A stretch of DNA of 64,000 bases from Kitasatospora terrestris. Lineage in GTDB: Bacteria; Actinomycetota; Actinomycetes; Streptomycetales; Streptomycetaceae. The position numbers and the translations under genes were made by a program. The stretch covers positions 7,688,001-7,752,000 of the forward strand of contig NZ_BAABIS010000001.1 in assembly GCF_039542905.1 (NCBI RefSeq), in the 5' to 3' direction. Every line of letters starts with the position of its first letter. Position 1 is the first letter of the stretch. This document shows, one piece after another, positions 27,501-35,926 of the stretch. The notes under the pieces are model-generated. The model had not been told where the DNA came from. It was given only the letters and a program-made list of their open reading frames with translations, and searched no databases.

Positions 27501-27699
27501 GGATCGCGAGCGGCTTGTGGCCGCCGGGCTGTCGCACGCCGGGTGCCTGAACTGTGTCGGCCGCGCGACGCACCGACAATGCGGTGCCCGCCGATTCCGG
27601 ATACGCAAAAAAACCGCGGCCGGCACCCTCGGCGCCCCGCGGGGCTGCGAAACCGGTTCGCGCCCGGTGGCCGGCATGGCGTAGAGTCGGGTTCACCGA

Positions 27700-27776
27700 C
27701 GCGGGGTGGAGCAGCTCGGTAGCTCGCTGGGCTCATAACCCAGAGGTCGCAGGTTCAAATCCTGTCCCCGCTACCA
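27700..27776 (+). tRNA. Initiator tRNA-Met (anticodon CAT)
   Basis: A 77-base cloverleaf with encoded CCA. The acceptor begins CGCGGGG and pairs with CCCCGC, leaving the unpaired first base (C1 opposite U72) that marks initiators. The anticodon stem has the three consecutive G-C pairs (GGG/CCC) required for initiators around CTCATAA, anticodon CAT at 27734-27736. The T loop is GGTTCAAATCC. All are hallmarks of formylmethionine initiator tRNA rather than elongator. Confidence 0.97.
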
Positions 27777-27779
27777 ACA

Positions 27780-27817
27780 GACCGGGCCCGGTGCGCACCA
27801 GCGCACCGGGCCCGGTC
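27780..27817 (+). terminator. Terminator of the initiator tRNA
   Basis: A perfect 17-bp stem (27780-27796 with 27801-27817) and 4-base loop ACCA start three bases after the CCA end. It is followed by GCTTTCTCC. Confidence 0.85.
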
Positions 27818-27888
27818 GCTTTCTCCGGCCGGGGCCGGCGGGCCGTCGGCGGAGCAGGTGTTCGCCGCTGCTGAGTGATCGGTGGCAT

Positions 27889-28542
27889 TCAGTCCGGGCC
27901 GGACCAGTCGAAGGTGATGGTCTTGCTGGACTTGCCGGAACGGTTCCAGGCGAAGCCGAAGCCGTCGGCCCGGTCGGTGGTGGCGCGGCCCCAGGTGGCG
28001 AGCTGGCCGGGGCCGGTCTCGCAGCCGGGGAGGTTGGTCGACTGGACGCGGGCGCCGTCCGGGGTGGTCGGGCCGGTGAGCGCCTCGGCCCGGGCTTCGA
28101 GGCGTCCCGGCACGCTGGCGCGCCAGGTGGCGAGGTCCTCGTCGATCTCCACCTCGATGGGCGCGAACTCCATGCCGCGCACTTCGAAGCCGGCCATGCC
28201 GATCAGCTGGGCGGGCCAACTGCCGGCCTGTCCGCTGAAGATCATCTGCAACGCCTGACGCTGCCCGTCGTCGGCCCGTTCGTCGAAGACGAGGGCCGCG
28301 TACGAGTCGGAGTGCTCGCCCCAGATGTTGCCGACGAAGGAACCGAGCATCGCCATGTTCAGGCCGTCCAGGCGGACGTCGCCGTAGCTGCCCTCACGGA
28401 TGTGCCAGATCAGGATGCCCTCGCAGTCACCGGTGGTCGGCGGTTGGGCGAACGAACAAGGGCACGGCACGTCGCACTTGCACACGTCGAACCAGTCACC
28501 CGACACACGCCAGGCCGGCACGGCCGTTGCCGCCTGCGTCAT
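27889..28542 (-). CDS. DUF1326 domain protein
   Basis: A 217-residue protein of the DUF1326 family. The N-terminal Cys-rich signature DWFDVCKCDVPCPCSFAQPP includes four closely spaced cysteines suited to bind a metal, and GDCEGILIWHI adds a fifth. The rest is beta-rich. There is no signal peptide or membrane helix. ATG 28542 has GGAGTGAGG just upstream and was preferred to a GTG three codons earlier. It is divergent, 212 bp away, from a DUF2182 membrane protein; the two families are commonly neighbours, suggesting a shared metal-related role that has not been defined, to my knowledge. Confidence 0.85.
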   Translation of the reverse strand: MTQAATAVPAWRVSGDWFDVCKCDVPCPCSFAQPPTTGDCEGILIWHIREGSYGDVRLDGLNMAMLGSFVGNIWGEHSDSYAALVFDERADDGQRQALQMIFSGQAGSWPAQLIGMAGFEVRGMEFAPIEVEIDEDLATWRASVPGRLEARAEALTGPTTPDGARVQSTNLPGCETGPGQLATWGRATTDRADGFGFAWNRSGKSSKTITFDWSGPD

Positions 28543-28754
28543 CGTCCTCACTCCTCACACAGCCGCGGCCGCGGGCCGAGGGGGCGGAGCGTCGGACGGG
28601 TGTTCCCTGTGCGTCCCGCCGCGCCCGGCGGCCAGGATGGGTCGACCTTCTCCTCCCTCCCATGGTGCTCCTGCACCCGTCGTGGCGGCCAGCGGCGGGG
28701 GTGTCGCGGTGCCGGGATCCGTGCTGTGCTGGAAGGATCCGACGGGAGTGCGTC

Positions 28755-29567
28755 ATGCGTACGGTTCAGCGGCCGATCACCAACGACCATCCGTTGCGGC
28801 CGGGGGTGCTGCTGCCGGCCCGGGAGCTCGCCGTCGCCTGGGCGATCGTGAGCGTGATCGCCGCCCTGGCCTGGGTGCTCACCGTGGGCCAGGCCCTGGA
28901 CATGGGCGTCGAGCCCGGCACGATGGGGATGGCGCTGCCGCTGTTCCTCGTCCTGTGGCTGGCGATGATGGCCGCGATGATGCTGCCCTCGGTCGCACCG
29001 GTCGCGCTGACCTGGGCCAGGGGGATCGGCCGGCAGTCGAGCGGCGCCGCCCGGGCGCTTCGCACCGCTGAGTTCCTCGCCGGCTACCTGGTCGCCTGGA
29101 CGGCGGTCGGCCTGCTCGCGTACGGCGCGCTCGCACTCACCGGCGACCTGGTCGACCGGAACCCGGACGCGGCCAAGTGGATCGGTGCGGCCGCCTTCGC
29201 CCTGGCCGGCCTGTACCAGCTGGGTCCGCTCAAGAACATCTGCCTGCGGCACTGCCGCAGCCCGATGGCGCAACTGATGCACTACGCCGCGTACCGGCCG
29301 CGGATGCGCGACCTGCGGGTGGGGCTGCATCACGGCGCGTACTGCGTCGGCTGCTGCTGGGCGCTGATGGCGGTGCTCGTCCCGCTGGGCGTCATGAACA
29401 TCGCGGCGATGGCGGGACTGGCGGCGCTGATCCTCCTGGAGAAGCTCTGGTACCGGGGACCGCAGCTGGCCCGGGTGGCCGGCGTCGCGTTCCTGGTGCT
29501 GGCCGTGCTGGCGCCCTTCCAGGACTGGCTGCTGCCCGGTCTGCAGCCGTCGACGACCTCGATGTGA
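28755..29567 (+). CDS. DUF2182 integral membrane protein
   Basis: A 270-residue polytopic protein with about 6-7 hydrophobic helices. The family features are MALPLFLVLWLAMMAAMMLPS (a Met-rich helix), the LGPLKNICLRHCRSPM loop with two cysteines, and HHGAYCVGCCWALMAVL with Cys-Val-Gly-Cys-Cys in a helix. These Met and Cys clusters could coordinate a soft metal such as copper. It pairs with the divergent DUF1326 gene. The ATG at 28755 follows GGGAG. Transport or membrane insertion of a metal cofactor is a reasonable but untested inference. Confidence 0.86.
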   Translation: MRTVQRPITNDHPLRPGVLLPARELAVAWAIVSVIAALAWVLTVGQALDMGVEPGTMGMALPLFLVLWLAMMAAMMLPSVAPVALTWARGIGRQSSGAARALRTAEFLAGYLVAWTAVGLLAYGALALTGDLVDRNPDAAKWIGAAAFALAGLYQLGPLKNICLRHCRSPMAQLMHYAAYRPRMRDLRVGLHHGAYCVGCCWALMAVLVPLGVMNIAAMAGLAALILLEKLWYRGPQLARVAGVAFLVLAVLAPFQDWLLPGLQPSTTSM

Positions 29568-29720
29568 CCCGCGCCCCGCCGCCGCACCGGTCGATCAACG
29601 GACCTGCTCCGAACGGGGGACCTGTGGGCGCTGTTCGGGTGACTCCCGGTGGTGGGCCGGCCACCCGGCGCTTCTCCTGGAAGGGCATATGGCGGCCGCC
29701 CGGCCATGGAGGAGGAAGCG

Positions 29721-31184
29721 ATGACGTCACCCCCACCGAATCCCGGTCCGGACGACTCCGAGGAGGCCGGTGTTCCCGGCCGCGGCGGTGGGCCCGGGCA
29801 GCCGTCGGCGCCGACACCCGGCGGCGTCCCCGCGACACCGGGGCCGGCCGGAGCCGCGGCGGGCGGCGACGCGGACGACGAGATCGCCCGGCTGCACGCC
29901 CGGATCGCCGCCCTCGAGGAAGCCCCTCGCAAGAAGGAGCACCACCGCTGGCGGACCTCCGGCGCCACGATCCTCATCGTGATCGCCTCGGTGCTCTCCC
30001 TGGTCTCCGTGCTGGCGGTGTGGACGTCCGACTTCGTCGGCAACACCGACCGGTACGTCTCCACCGTGGCGCCGTTGGCCACCGACGCGGACATCCAGGC
30101 GGCCGTCACCAACCGGGTCACCCAGGTCGTGCTGGAACAGATCGACGTGGACGCCCTGGTGCAGGAGCTCTCCGACGCGGCCGCCCAGCAGGGCGTGCCG
30201 GAGAACGCGGCGAAGCTGATCGGCAATCTCAAGGGGCCCATCAAGAGCGGCCTCACCCAGTTGATCAGCACGACCGTCAACAAGGTGGTCACCAGCGACG
30301 CGTTCGCCACCGTCTGGGTCGACGCCAACCGGCTCGTCCACTCCGCCCTCAACAAGGCGTTGACCGGCGAGGGCGGCGGCGCGGTCAAGTTGGAGAACAA
30401 CCAGGTCGCCATCGACATCGGGCCGATCGTCGCCAAGGTGAAGAGCGAGCTGGTCGACGCCGGCCTCGGTCCGGCCGCCAGGATCCCCGAGGTGCACACC
30501 AACTTCGTGGTCTTCGCCTCCAACGACGTCGGGAAGGTCAAGACGTACTTCCGGCTGCTCGAGGTCATGGGCGTGTGGCTGCCGATCGTCACCGTGCTGA
30601 TCGCCGCCGGCGGCGTCTTCCTGGCCGTCAACCGGCGCCGGGCGCTGATCGGCGCCGCGATCGGCGTGTTCCTCGGCATGCTGCTGCTCGGCATCGTCCT
30701 GACGGTGTTCCGGGAGATCTACCTGGACCGCCTGCCACCGGGCGCCAACCAGGCCGCGGCCGCCACGATCTACGACACGCTGATCCGGTTCATGCGGGCG
30801 AGCATCCGCGCGATCGGCACGGTCGCCGTGGTGACCGCCGTCGGCGCCTTCCTGATCGGCCCGTCCAAACCGGCCGTCGCCGTGCGCACGGCCTGCCGGC
30901 GGATCATCGGGTCGCTGCGCGGCGCGCTGTACTCGCTCGGCATGAAGCTCGGGCCGGTCGGCCCGTTCGTGCACCGCTGGAAGCGCTGGATCGGCGTGGT
31001 CATCCTGCTGGTCGCCGCCGTGATCCTGGCGACCTGGTCGTACCCGACGTGGGGCGTGGTGCTGTGGATCACCTTCTTCGTGGCGCTGGCCTTCGCCGTC
31101 CGGGAGTTCCTCGACACGGGGTCCGACAGCGACCACGCCCCGCCCCCGGCGGCCTCCGGAGGCCCGCCACCCGCACACGCCTGA
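29721..31184 (+). CDS. Large membrane protein of unknown function
   Basis: A 487-residue protein. The cytoplasmic N-terminus is Pro/Gly-rich (1-60) followed by a short coiled segment (DDEIARLHARIAALEEAPRKKEHH). One membrane helix lies near residues 75-97, then an external helical domain of about 185 residues (NTDRYVSTVAPLATDADIQAAV onward, rich in Val and Asn) before helices near 288-306, 312-333, 370-388, 433-449 and 452-470. The C-terminus is again Pro-rich. GGAGGAGGAAG lies 4 bases before the ATG. It sits upstream of a MscS channel gene, but 331 bp separate them. I do not recognise a named family beyond actinobacterial hypothetical membrane proteins. Confidence 0.78.
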   Translation: MTSPPPNPGPDDSEEAGVPGRGGGPGQPSAPTPGGVPATPGPAGAAAGGDADDEIARLHARIAALEEAPRKKEHHRWRTSGATILIVIASVLSLVSVLAVWTSDFVGNTDRYVSTVAPLATDADIQAAVTNRVTQVVLEQIDVDALVQELSDAAAQQGVPENAAKLIGNLKGPIKSGLTQLISTTVNKVVTSDAFATVWVDANRLVHSALNKALTGEGGGAVKLENNQVAIDIGPIVAKVKSELVDAGLGPAARIPEVHTNFVVFASNDVGKVKTYFRLLEVMGVWLPIVTVLIAAGGVFLAVNRRRALIGAAIGVFLGMLLLGIVLTVFREIYLDRLPPGANQAAAATIYDTLIRFMRASIRAIGTVAVVTAVGAFLIGPSKPAVAVRTACRRIIGSLRGALYSLGMKLGPVGPFVHRWKRWIGVVILLVAAVILATWSYPTWGVVLWITFFVALAFAVREFLDTGSDSDHAPPPAASGGPPPAHA

Positions 31185-31515
31185 CCTCGGTCGCTCCGGC
31201 CGCCCTCCTCGCCCGGCCGCGCCCAGTCCCGGCAGGGAGGGCCGGCCGGGCCGTCGGACATCAAGTCGGACGGAGGGAATCCTTCACCCCGGACGACATC
31301 GATCCGCCGGCGCAGCCGTCACGGACGGGACGTCATGGCCCGGCTGCGGCCGCCGCCGGCCCATGGGGCAGGATGGCCGTCAGTTCGGCATGCGCACACC
31401 CGCTCCACCGCGGCGGCGCACAACACGACCTGACAGGCGACAAGGTGACGACACAGCACGTCCGGCGGCCGGTGCCGGCCGATTCCCAGGCCCTCCGCGC
31501 GGCGGGGGCGGCCCG
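31185..31515. other. 331-bp intergenic region, no gene seen
   Basis: Both strands lack a convincing coding frame. The stretch is GC-rich and holds imperfect inverted repeats, but no clear promoter, terminator or relic was recognised. It must contain the promoter for the MscS gene unless that is read through from 29721. Confidence 0.4.
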
Positions 31516-32616
31516 GTGACCCGGGACCTCGTCCTGCACGACTGGCTGGCGGCCGGCATCACGCTGGTCTCCGGCGGGGTGGCCGGGCTGGTGCTGCGGG
31601 CCCTGATGAAGTGGCTGGGCAGGCTCGCGCTGAGGACCGCGTGGAGCGGGGACGACGTCATCGTCGACGCGCTGCGCACCATCGTCCCCTGGTCGGCCGT
31701 GGTCGCCGGGGCCGAGGTGGCCGCTTCGGCGCTGCCGCTCACGGCGCGGGTCAGGGGGCTGGTCGACCAGTCGCTGATGGCCGTGCTGATCGTCATCGCG
31801 ACGCTCAGCGCGGCCCGGGTGGTGGCCGGGCTGGTGCAGTCGGTGGCCGCGTCGCGGACGGGCGTCGCGGCGTCCGCGAGCATCTTCGTGAACATCACCC
31901 GGATCGTGGTGCTGGCGCTGGGCGTCCTGGTGGCCCTGGAGACCCTCGGGGTGTCGATAGCCCCGCTGGTCACCGCGCTCGGGGTGGGCGGTCTCGCGGT
32001 CGCGCTGGCGTTGCAGGACACCCTCGCCAACCTCTTCGCCGGGGTGCACATCCTCGCGTCGAAGACGGTCCAGCCGGGTGACTACATCCGGCTCACCAGC
32101 GGCGAGGAGGGGTACGTCGTCGACATCAACTGGCGCAACAGCGTGGTGCGCAACCTCCAGAACAACCTGGTGATCATCCCCAACGGCCGCCTGGCGCGGA
32201 CGAACATGACGAACTTCTCCCGGCCCGAGCAGAAGCTGTCGATCCTGGTCCCGGTCGGGGTCGGCTACGACAGCGACCTGGACCACGTGGAGCGGGTCAC
32301 CCTGGAGGTGGTCGACAGCGTGATGGCCGACGTCACCGGCGGCGTGCCCGACCACAAGGGCGCCGTCCGCTTCCACACCTTCGCGGACTCCAGGATCAAC
32401 TTCAACGTGAAGCTGGGCGTCAGCGAGTTCAGCGACCAGTACCGGATCAAGCACGAGTTCATCAAGCGCCTGCACCGGCGGTACCGGGAGGAGGGCATCT
32501 CGATACCGGCGCCCACCCGAACGGTCTCGCTCCAGCACGACGGGCCGGGCGCCCCGCCCTCCCTCCCGCACCAGTGGGAGACGTCGCCCGAGGTGCTGGC
32601 CGACCGGCGGTCCTAG
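31516..32616 (+). CDS. Mechanosensitive ion channel, MscS family
   Basis: A 366-residue MscS-type channel that opens on membrane tension to release solutes during hypo-osmotic shock. Several hydrophobic helices occupy residues 8-145. The pore-lining helix follows (APLVTALGVGGLAVALALQDTLANLFAGVHI, about 155-185), with the Gly/Ala packing pattern of MscS TM3. The beta domain contains VQPGDYIRLTSGEEGYVVDINWRNSVVRN and the conserved VIIPNGRL. The GTG at 31516 (VTRDLVLHDW) was chosen because upstream codons are low-complexity. The C-terminal 25 residues are unstructured. Confidence 0.9.
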   Translation: MTRDLVLHDWLAAGITLVSGGVAGLVLRALMKWLGRLALRTAWSGDDVIVDALRTIVPWSAVVAGAEVAASALPLTARVRGLVDQSLMAVLIVIATLSAARVVAGLVQSVAASRTGVAASASIFVNITRIVVLALGVLVALETLGVSIAPLVTALGVGGLAVALALQDTLANLFAGVHILASKTVQPGDYIRLTSGEEGYVVDINWRNSVVRNLQNNLVIIPNGRLARTNMTNFSRPEQKLSILVPVGVGYDSDLDHVERVTLEVVDSVMADVTGGVPDHKGAVRFHTFADSRINFNVKLGVSEFSDQYRIKHEFIKRLHRRYREEGISIPAPTRTVSLQHDGPGAPPSLPHQWETSPEVLADRRS

Positions 32617-32705
32617 CCGGGGCGCGGATCCCCACCCTTACCGAAGCATGACGCGGCGCCCGGGATCGGGGCCGGGACGCCGCCGGGCGGATAGCGTCAG
32701 CGGGC

Positions 32706-33761
32706 ATGAGGATCCTCGTCACCGGCGGTGCCGGGTTCATCGGGTCGCAGGTCGTGCGGTCCCTGGTCGCGGCCGGACACGAGGTGCGGGCCTTGGACGC
32801 GCTGCTGCCCGCCGCGCATCCGTCGGGGACGGCGCCGACGCTGCCGGACGGGGTCGAGTTCGTGCACGGCGACGTCCGGGACGCCGGAGCGGTGGACCGC
32901 GCCCTCGCCGGGGTGGACGCCGTCTCCCACCAGGCCGCGATGGTCGGTCTCGGCGTCGACTTCGCGGACGCGCCCGACTACGTGGGCTGCAACGACCTCG
33001 GCACCGCGGTCCTGCTGTCCGCGATGGCCCGGTCCGCGGTCCGCGGCCTGGTGCTGGCGGGCTCGATGGTGGTGTACGGCGAGGGACGGTACCGCTGCGC
33101 GACCCACGGGGACGTCGCCCCCGGCCCACGGCGCCCGGCCGACCTGGACGCCGGCCGGTTCGAGCCGCCGTGCCCGGTGTGCGGCGCGCCGCTGCGGCCC
33201 GGGACGGTGGAGGAGAGCGCGCCGGGCGACCCGCGCAACGTCTACGCGACGACCAAGCTCGCCCAGGAGCACCTGGCCTCGGCCTGGGCGCGCGCTTGCG
33301 GGGGGCGGGTCCTGACGCTCCGCTACCACAACGTGTACGGGCCGGGGATGCCGAAGGACACCCCGTACGCCGGGGTGGCGTCGCTGTTCCGCTCGGCGCT
33401 GGCGCGGGGCGAGGCGCCGCGGGTGTTCGAGGACGGCGCGCAGCGGCGCGACTTCGTCCACGTCGGGGACGTGGCGGCCGCGAACGTGGCCGCGCTGGAG
33501 GCGGTCGGCGGGCGTGCGCCGGGCAGTTCCCGGGCCTACAACGTCGGCAGCGGCGAGGTGCGGACGGTGGGGGAGATGGCCCGGGCGCTGGCCGCCGCGT
33601 ACGGGGGGCCGGCGCCCGTGGTGACGGGCCAGTACCGGCTCGGGGACGTGCGCCACATCACCGCCGACTCCTCCCGGCTGCGACAGGAGCTCGGCTGGCG
33701 GGCCCGGGTGCCGTTCGCCGAGGGCATGACGGAGTTCGCCGCCGCGCCGCAGCGGGTCTGA
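32706..33761 (+). CDS. NAD-dependent epimerase/dehydratase with Cys-rich insertion
   Basis: A 351-residue extended SDR of the nucleotide-sugar epimerase type. The dinucleotide site is MRILVTGGAGFIGS (1-14), the catalytic Ser is in LAGSMVVYGEG and the Tyr/Lys pair in VYATTK. Later motifs YHNVYGPGM, RDFVHVGDVAAAN and YNVGSGE are typical. An insertion between about residues 118 and 170 carries RYRCATHG and PCPVCGAPL, a CxxC element that may hold zinc; ordinary GalE-type enzymes lack it. A TAGCGT -10 box lies 9 bases before the ATG. It is convergent with the histidine kinase gene and probably makes a sugar nucleotide for the envelope genes nearby. Confidence 0.86.
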   Translation: MRILVTGGAGFIGSQVVRSLVAAGHEVRALDALLPAAHPSGTAPTLPDGVEFVHGDVRDAGAVDRALAGVDAVSHQAAMVGLGVDFADAPDYVGCNDLGTAVLLSAMARSAVRGLVLAGSMVVYGEGRYRCATHGDVAPGPRRPADLDAGRFEPPCPVCGAPLRPGTVEESAPGDPRNVYATTKLAQEHLASAWARACGGRVLTLRYHNVYGPGMPKDTPYAGVASLFRSALARGEAPRVFEDGAQRRDFVHVGDVAAANVAALEAVGGRAPGSSRAYNVGSGEVRTVGEMARALAAAYGGPAPVVTGQYRLGDVRHITADSSRLRQELGWRARVPFAEGMTEFAAAPQRV

Positions 33762-33793
33762 TCCGGACGGGCCCCGCGGCCCGCACCCGCCGC

Positions 33794-33816
33794 GCCCCGC
33801 CGAGCCCCGGCGGGGC
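33794..33816. terminator. Bidirectional terminator between epimerase and histidine kinase
   Basis: GCCCCGCCG (33794-33802) and CGGCGGGGC (33808-33816) form a perfect 9-bp stem with a 5-base loop, between two convergent genes. A second imperfect hairpin follows at about 33819-33845. Confidence 0.65.
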
Positions 33817-33842
33817 CGAACCCGCCGGGGCCCGGCGCCGGT

Positions 33843-35012
33843 TCAGCCGCGGGCGGCGGGCAGGGCGATCTCGAAGCAGCAGCCGCCGGCCACGTTGTGG
33901 ACGCCCGCGCGTCCGGCGTGGGCCTCGACGATGCCCCGGACGATCGCCAGCCCGAGGCCCGCGCCGCTGTCGCCGCCGTCACCGGCACCGGCACCGGAGT
34001 ACGGCGCGGCGGCGGTGTCCGCCGGGAGCGGTGTGCGGGCGGTGCTGCCGCGCCAGCCGGTCTCGAAGACCCGGGACAGGTCCTGTTCGGGGATGCCGCC
34101 GCACCCGTCGGTGACCGACAGGACCACCTCGTCGGCCTCCCTCCGGGCGGAGACGGCCACCACGCCGTCCTCGGGGGTCGAACGGATCGCGTTGACCAGG
34201 AGGTTGCCGAGCACCCGGGTGATCTCGTGGGTGTCCACCTCGACCGGCTCGGCGGCCACCTGGCGGCCCTCCAGGCGGACGCCGCGCTGCCGTGCGAGCG
34301 GGTGCGCGCCGGCGAGCGCGTCGTCGACCAGGTCGTGGACGGACACCCGCGACAGCGAGAGGGACAGCGCCCCGGCCTGGATCCGGGAGAGCTCGAACAG
34401 GTCGTCGACCATCGCGGTGAGCCGCTCGACCTCCGTGCGGATCCGCCGCAGGTAGCGGTCCGGGCTGTCGGTGACGCCGTCCTCCAGCGCCTCCGCCATC
34501 GCCCGCAGGCCGGCCAGCGGGGTGCGCAGGTCGTGGGAGATCCAGGCGATCAGCTCGCGCCGCGAGGCGTCGAGCATCCGCGCGCGGGCCCTGGACTCGG
34601 CGAGCCCGGCACTGGTGGCGGCCAGTTCCCGGCTGAGCTGGGCGAGTTCCCGGCCGAGCGGGTGGTCCGGCGCGGTGAAGCCGGTGTCGCTGCCCACCGT
34701 CCGGGCGGCCACGGCCAGGGCCCTGCTGCCGGCCACCACCTGGCGCCCGAGCAGCGCCGCGATGACCAGCGACACGACCGAGGCCATGCCCAGGACGGTG
34801 ATCACCACGCCGAGGTCGTGCCCCGACAGGAACATCGCCTGTGCCACGGCGAAGGTGCCGGAGGTGACCGCGAGGACGGTGACGACGGCGACGCAGAACA
34901 GCGAGAGCGCGACCGAGCGGTGCCGCAGGAGCCGGACGGCCACCCACCCGACCAGGCCGGCGCAGCCGGCGCCGAGCGCGGCGAACAGGGCGATCAGCAG
35001 CAGGTCCTTCAC
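33843..35012 (-). CDS. Sensor histidine kinase
   Basis: A 389-residue membrane kinase. Helices at about 5-27, 33-56 and 66-88 enclose only short loops, so it may sense a membrane-embedded signal. A HAMP-like linker follows. The phospho-acceptor His is in ISHDLRTPLAGLRAM, the N box is NLLVNAIRST, and the G boxes are DGCGGIPEQ and GAGLGLAIVRG. A Gly/Ala/Asp-rich insert (about 325-345) lies in the ATP lid. Its GTG overlaps the response-regulator stop by 4 bp, so it is translated with it. It should phosphorylate the regulator at 35009-35764, and may control the divergent glycosyltransferase operon. Confidence 0.92.
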   Translation of the reverse strand: MKDLLLIALFAALGAGCAGLVGWVAVRLLRHRSVALSLFCVAVVTVLAVTSGTFAVAQAMFLSGHDLGVVITVLGMASVVSLVIAALLGRQVVAGSRALAVAARTVGSDTGFTAPDHPLGRELAQLSRELAATSAGLAESRARARMLDASRRELIAWISHDLRTPLAGLRAMAEALEDGVTDSPDRYLRRIRTEVERLTAMVDDLFELSRIQAGALSLSLSRVSVHDLVDDALAGAHPLARQRGVRLEGRQVAAEPVEVDTHEITRVLGNLLVNAIRSTPEDGVVAVSARREADEVVLSVTDGCGGIPEQDLSRVFETGWRGSTARTPLPADTAAAPYSGAGAGDGGDSGAGLGLAIVRGIVEAHAGRAGVHNVAGGCCFEIALPAARG

Positions 35013-35764
35013 AGCGCACCCCCGGCGGGGACCCCGGTCGCCGGGTCGTAGCGGTAGCCGACGCCCCAGACGGTGGTGATCAGCGCCGGTGCGGCGGGAT
35101 CGTCCTCGATCTTCTCCCGCAGCCGCCGGACGTGGACGGTCACGGTGGACAGGTCGCCGAAGTCCCAGCCCCAGACCTGTTGCATCAGCTCCTGCCGCGA
35201 GAACACCGTGCCGGGCCGCCGGAGCAGGAAGGCCAGCAGGTCGAACTCCCGGATCGTCAGCGCCAGCTCGTCCGTGCCGCGGTGGGCCCGGCGGGCCCGG
35301 GCGTCGAGCGTGATGTCGCCGCTGACCAGCGGACCGCCGACGGTCTCCGGTGCGGCGGAGGCCCGGGAGCGGCGGAGCACGGACTGGACCCGCAGGACGA
35401 GCTCGCGCGGGCTGAACGGCTTGGTCACGTAGTCGTCGGCGCCCACCTCCAGACCGAGGATCCGGTCGGCCTCGTCCCCCTTGGCGGTCAGCATCACCAC
35501 CGGGACGTCCGGGCCCCGGTCGGCCCCGCGCAGCCTGCGCAGCACCTCCAGGCCGTCGATGCCGGGCAGCATCAGGTCCAGGACCAGCAGGTCGGGGCGG
35601 TGCGCGTCGGCCAGCGCCAGGGCCTGCCGGCCGTCGGCGGCCCGCTCGACCCGGTGGCCGGCCCGCGTGAGGTAGCCGGCCACGACCTCGGCCACGGTCG
35701 GATCGTCGTCGACCACCAGGATGCGGGCCGGGCCCGGCAGTCCGGCGTCGGGGCTCTCGTTCAT
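35009..35764 (-). CDS. OmpR/PhoB-family response regulator
   Basis: A 251-residue regulator. The receiver domain (13-130) has VVDDDPTVAE, the phosphorylated Asp in LLVLDLMLPGIDG, and YVTKPFSPREL. The winged-helix DNA-binding domain (about 150-245) includes LTIREFDLLAFLL, WGWDFGDLSTVTVHVRRLREKI and TVWGVGYRY. ATG 35764 begins MNESPDAGLPG; the longer frame upstream is not coding. It is first in an operon with the histidine kinase (4-bp overlap). Two GTTCCGTAAG repeats in the divergent promoter 58-115 bp upstream are candidate binding sites. Confidence 0.94.
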   Translation of the reverse strand: MNESPDAGLPGPARILVVDDDPTVAEVVAGYLTRAGHRVERAADGRQALALADAHRPDLLVLDLMLPGIDGLEVLRRLRGADRGPDVPVVMLTAKGDEADRILGLEVGADDYVTKPFSPRELVLRVQSVLRRSRASAAPETVGGPLVSGDITLDARARRAHRGTDELALTIREFDLLAFLLRRPGTVFSRQELMQQVWGWDFGDLSTVTVHVRRLREKIEDDPAAPALITTVWGVGYRYDPATGVPAGGAL

Positions 35765-35821
35765 CCGCCGAGGATACGAGCCCCGGTGCGGCCCCGGCGC
35801 CCCGCTCGCCGCTCCGTCCGG

Positions 35822-35879
35822 GTTCCGTAAGATCCGCCGCTCGCCGGGCACCCCGCCGAGGGCGTACGAGTTCCGTAAG
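35822..35879. promoter_or_regulatory. Two GTTCCGTAAG direct repeats in a divergent promoter
   Basis: GTTCCGTAAG occurs exactly at 35822-35831 and 35870-35879 (48 bp apart), between the response-regulator gene and the GT2-DUF2064 gene. The nearer copy lies 35 bp before a TAGCGT -10 box (35914-35919). A close copy (AATCCGTAAG) is in the divergent promoter at 39381-39390. A response-regulator binding site is likely. Confidence 0.5.
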
Positions 35880-35926
35880 GCGTCGTTGCCGCCGTGCGGC
35901 GGTGGGGCGCGGTTAGCGTGGCGAGG

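Noticed and set aside
27700..27776. tRNA-fMet as an integration site of a mobile element
   Set aside because: No integrase gene, no repeated tRNA 3' end and no phage or plasmid genes were seen nearby.
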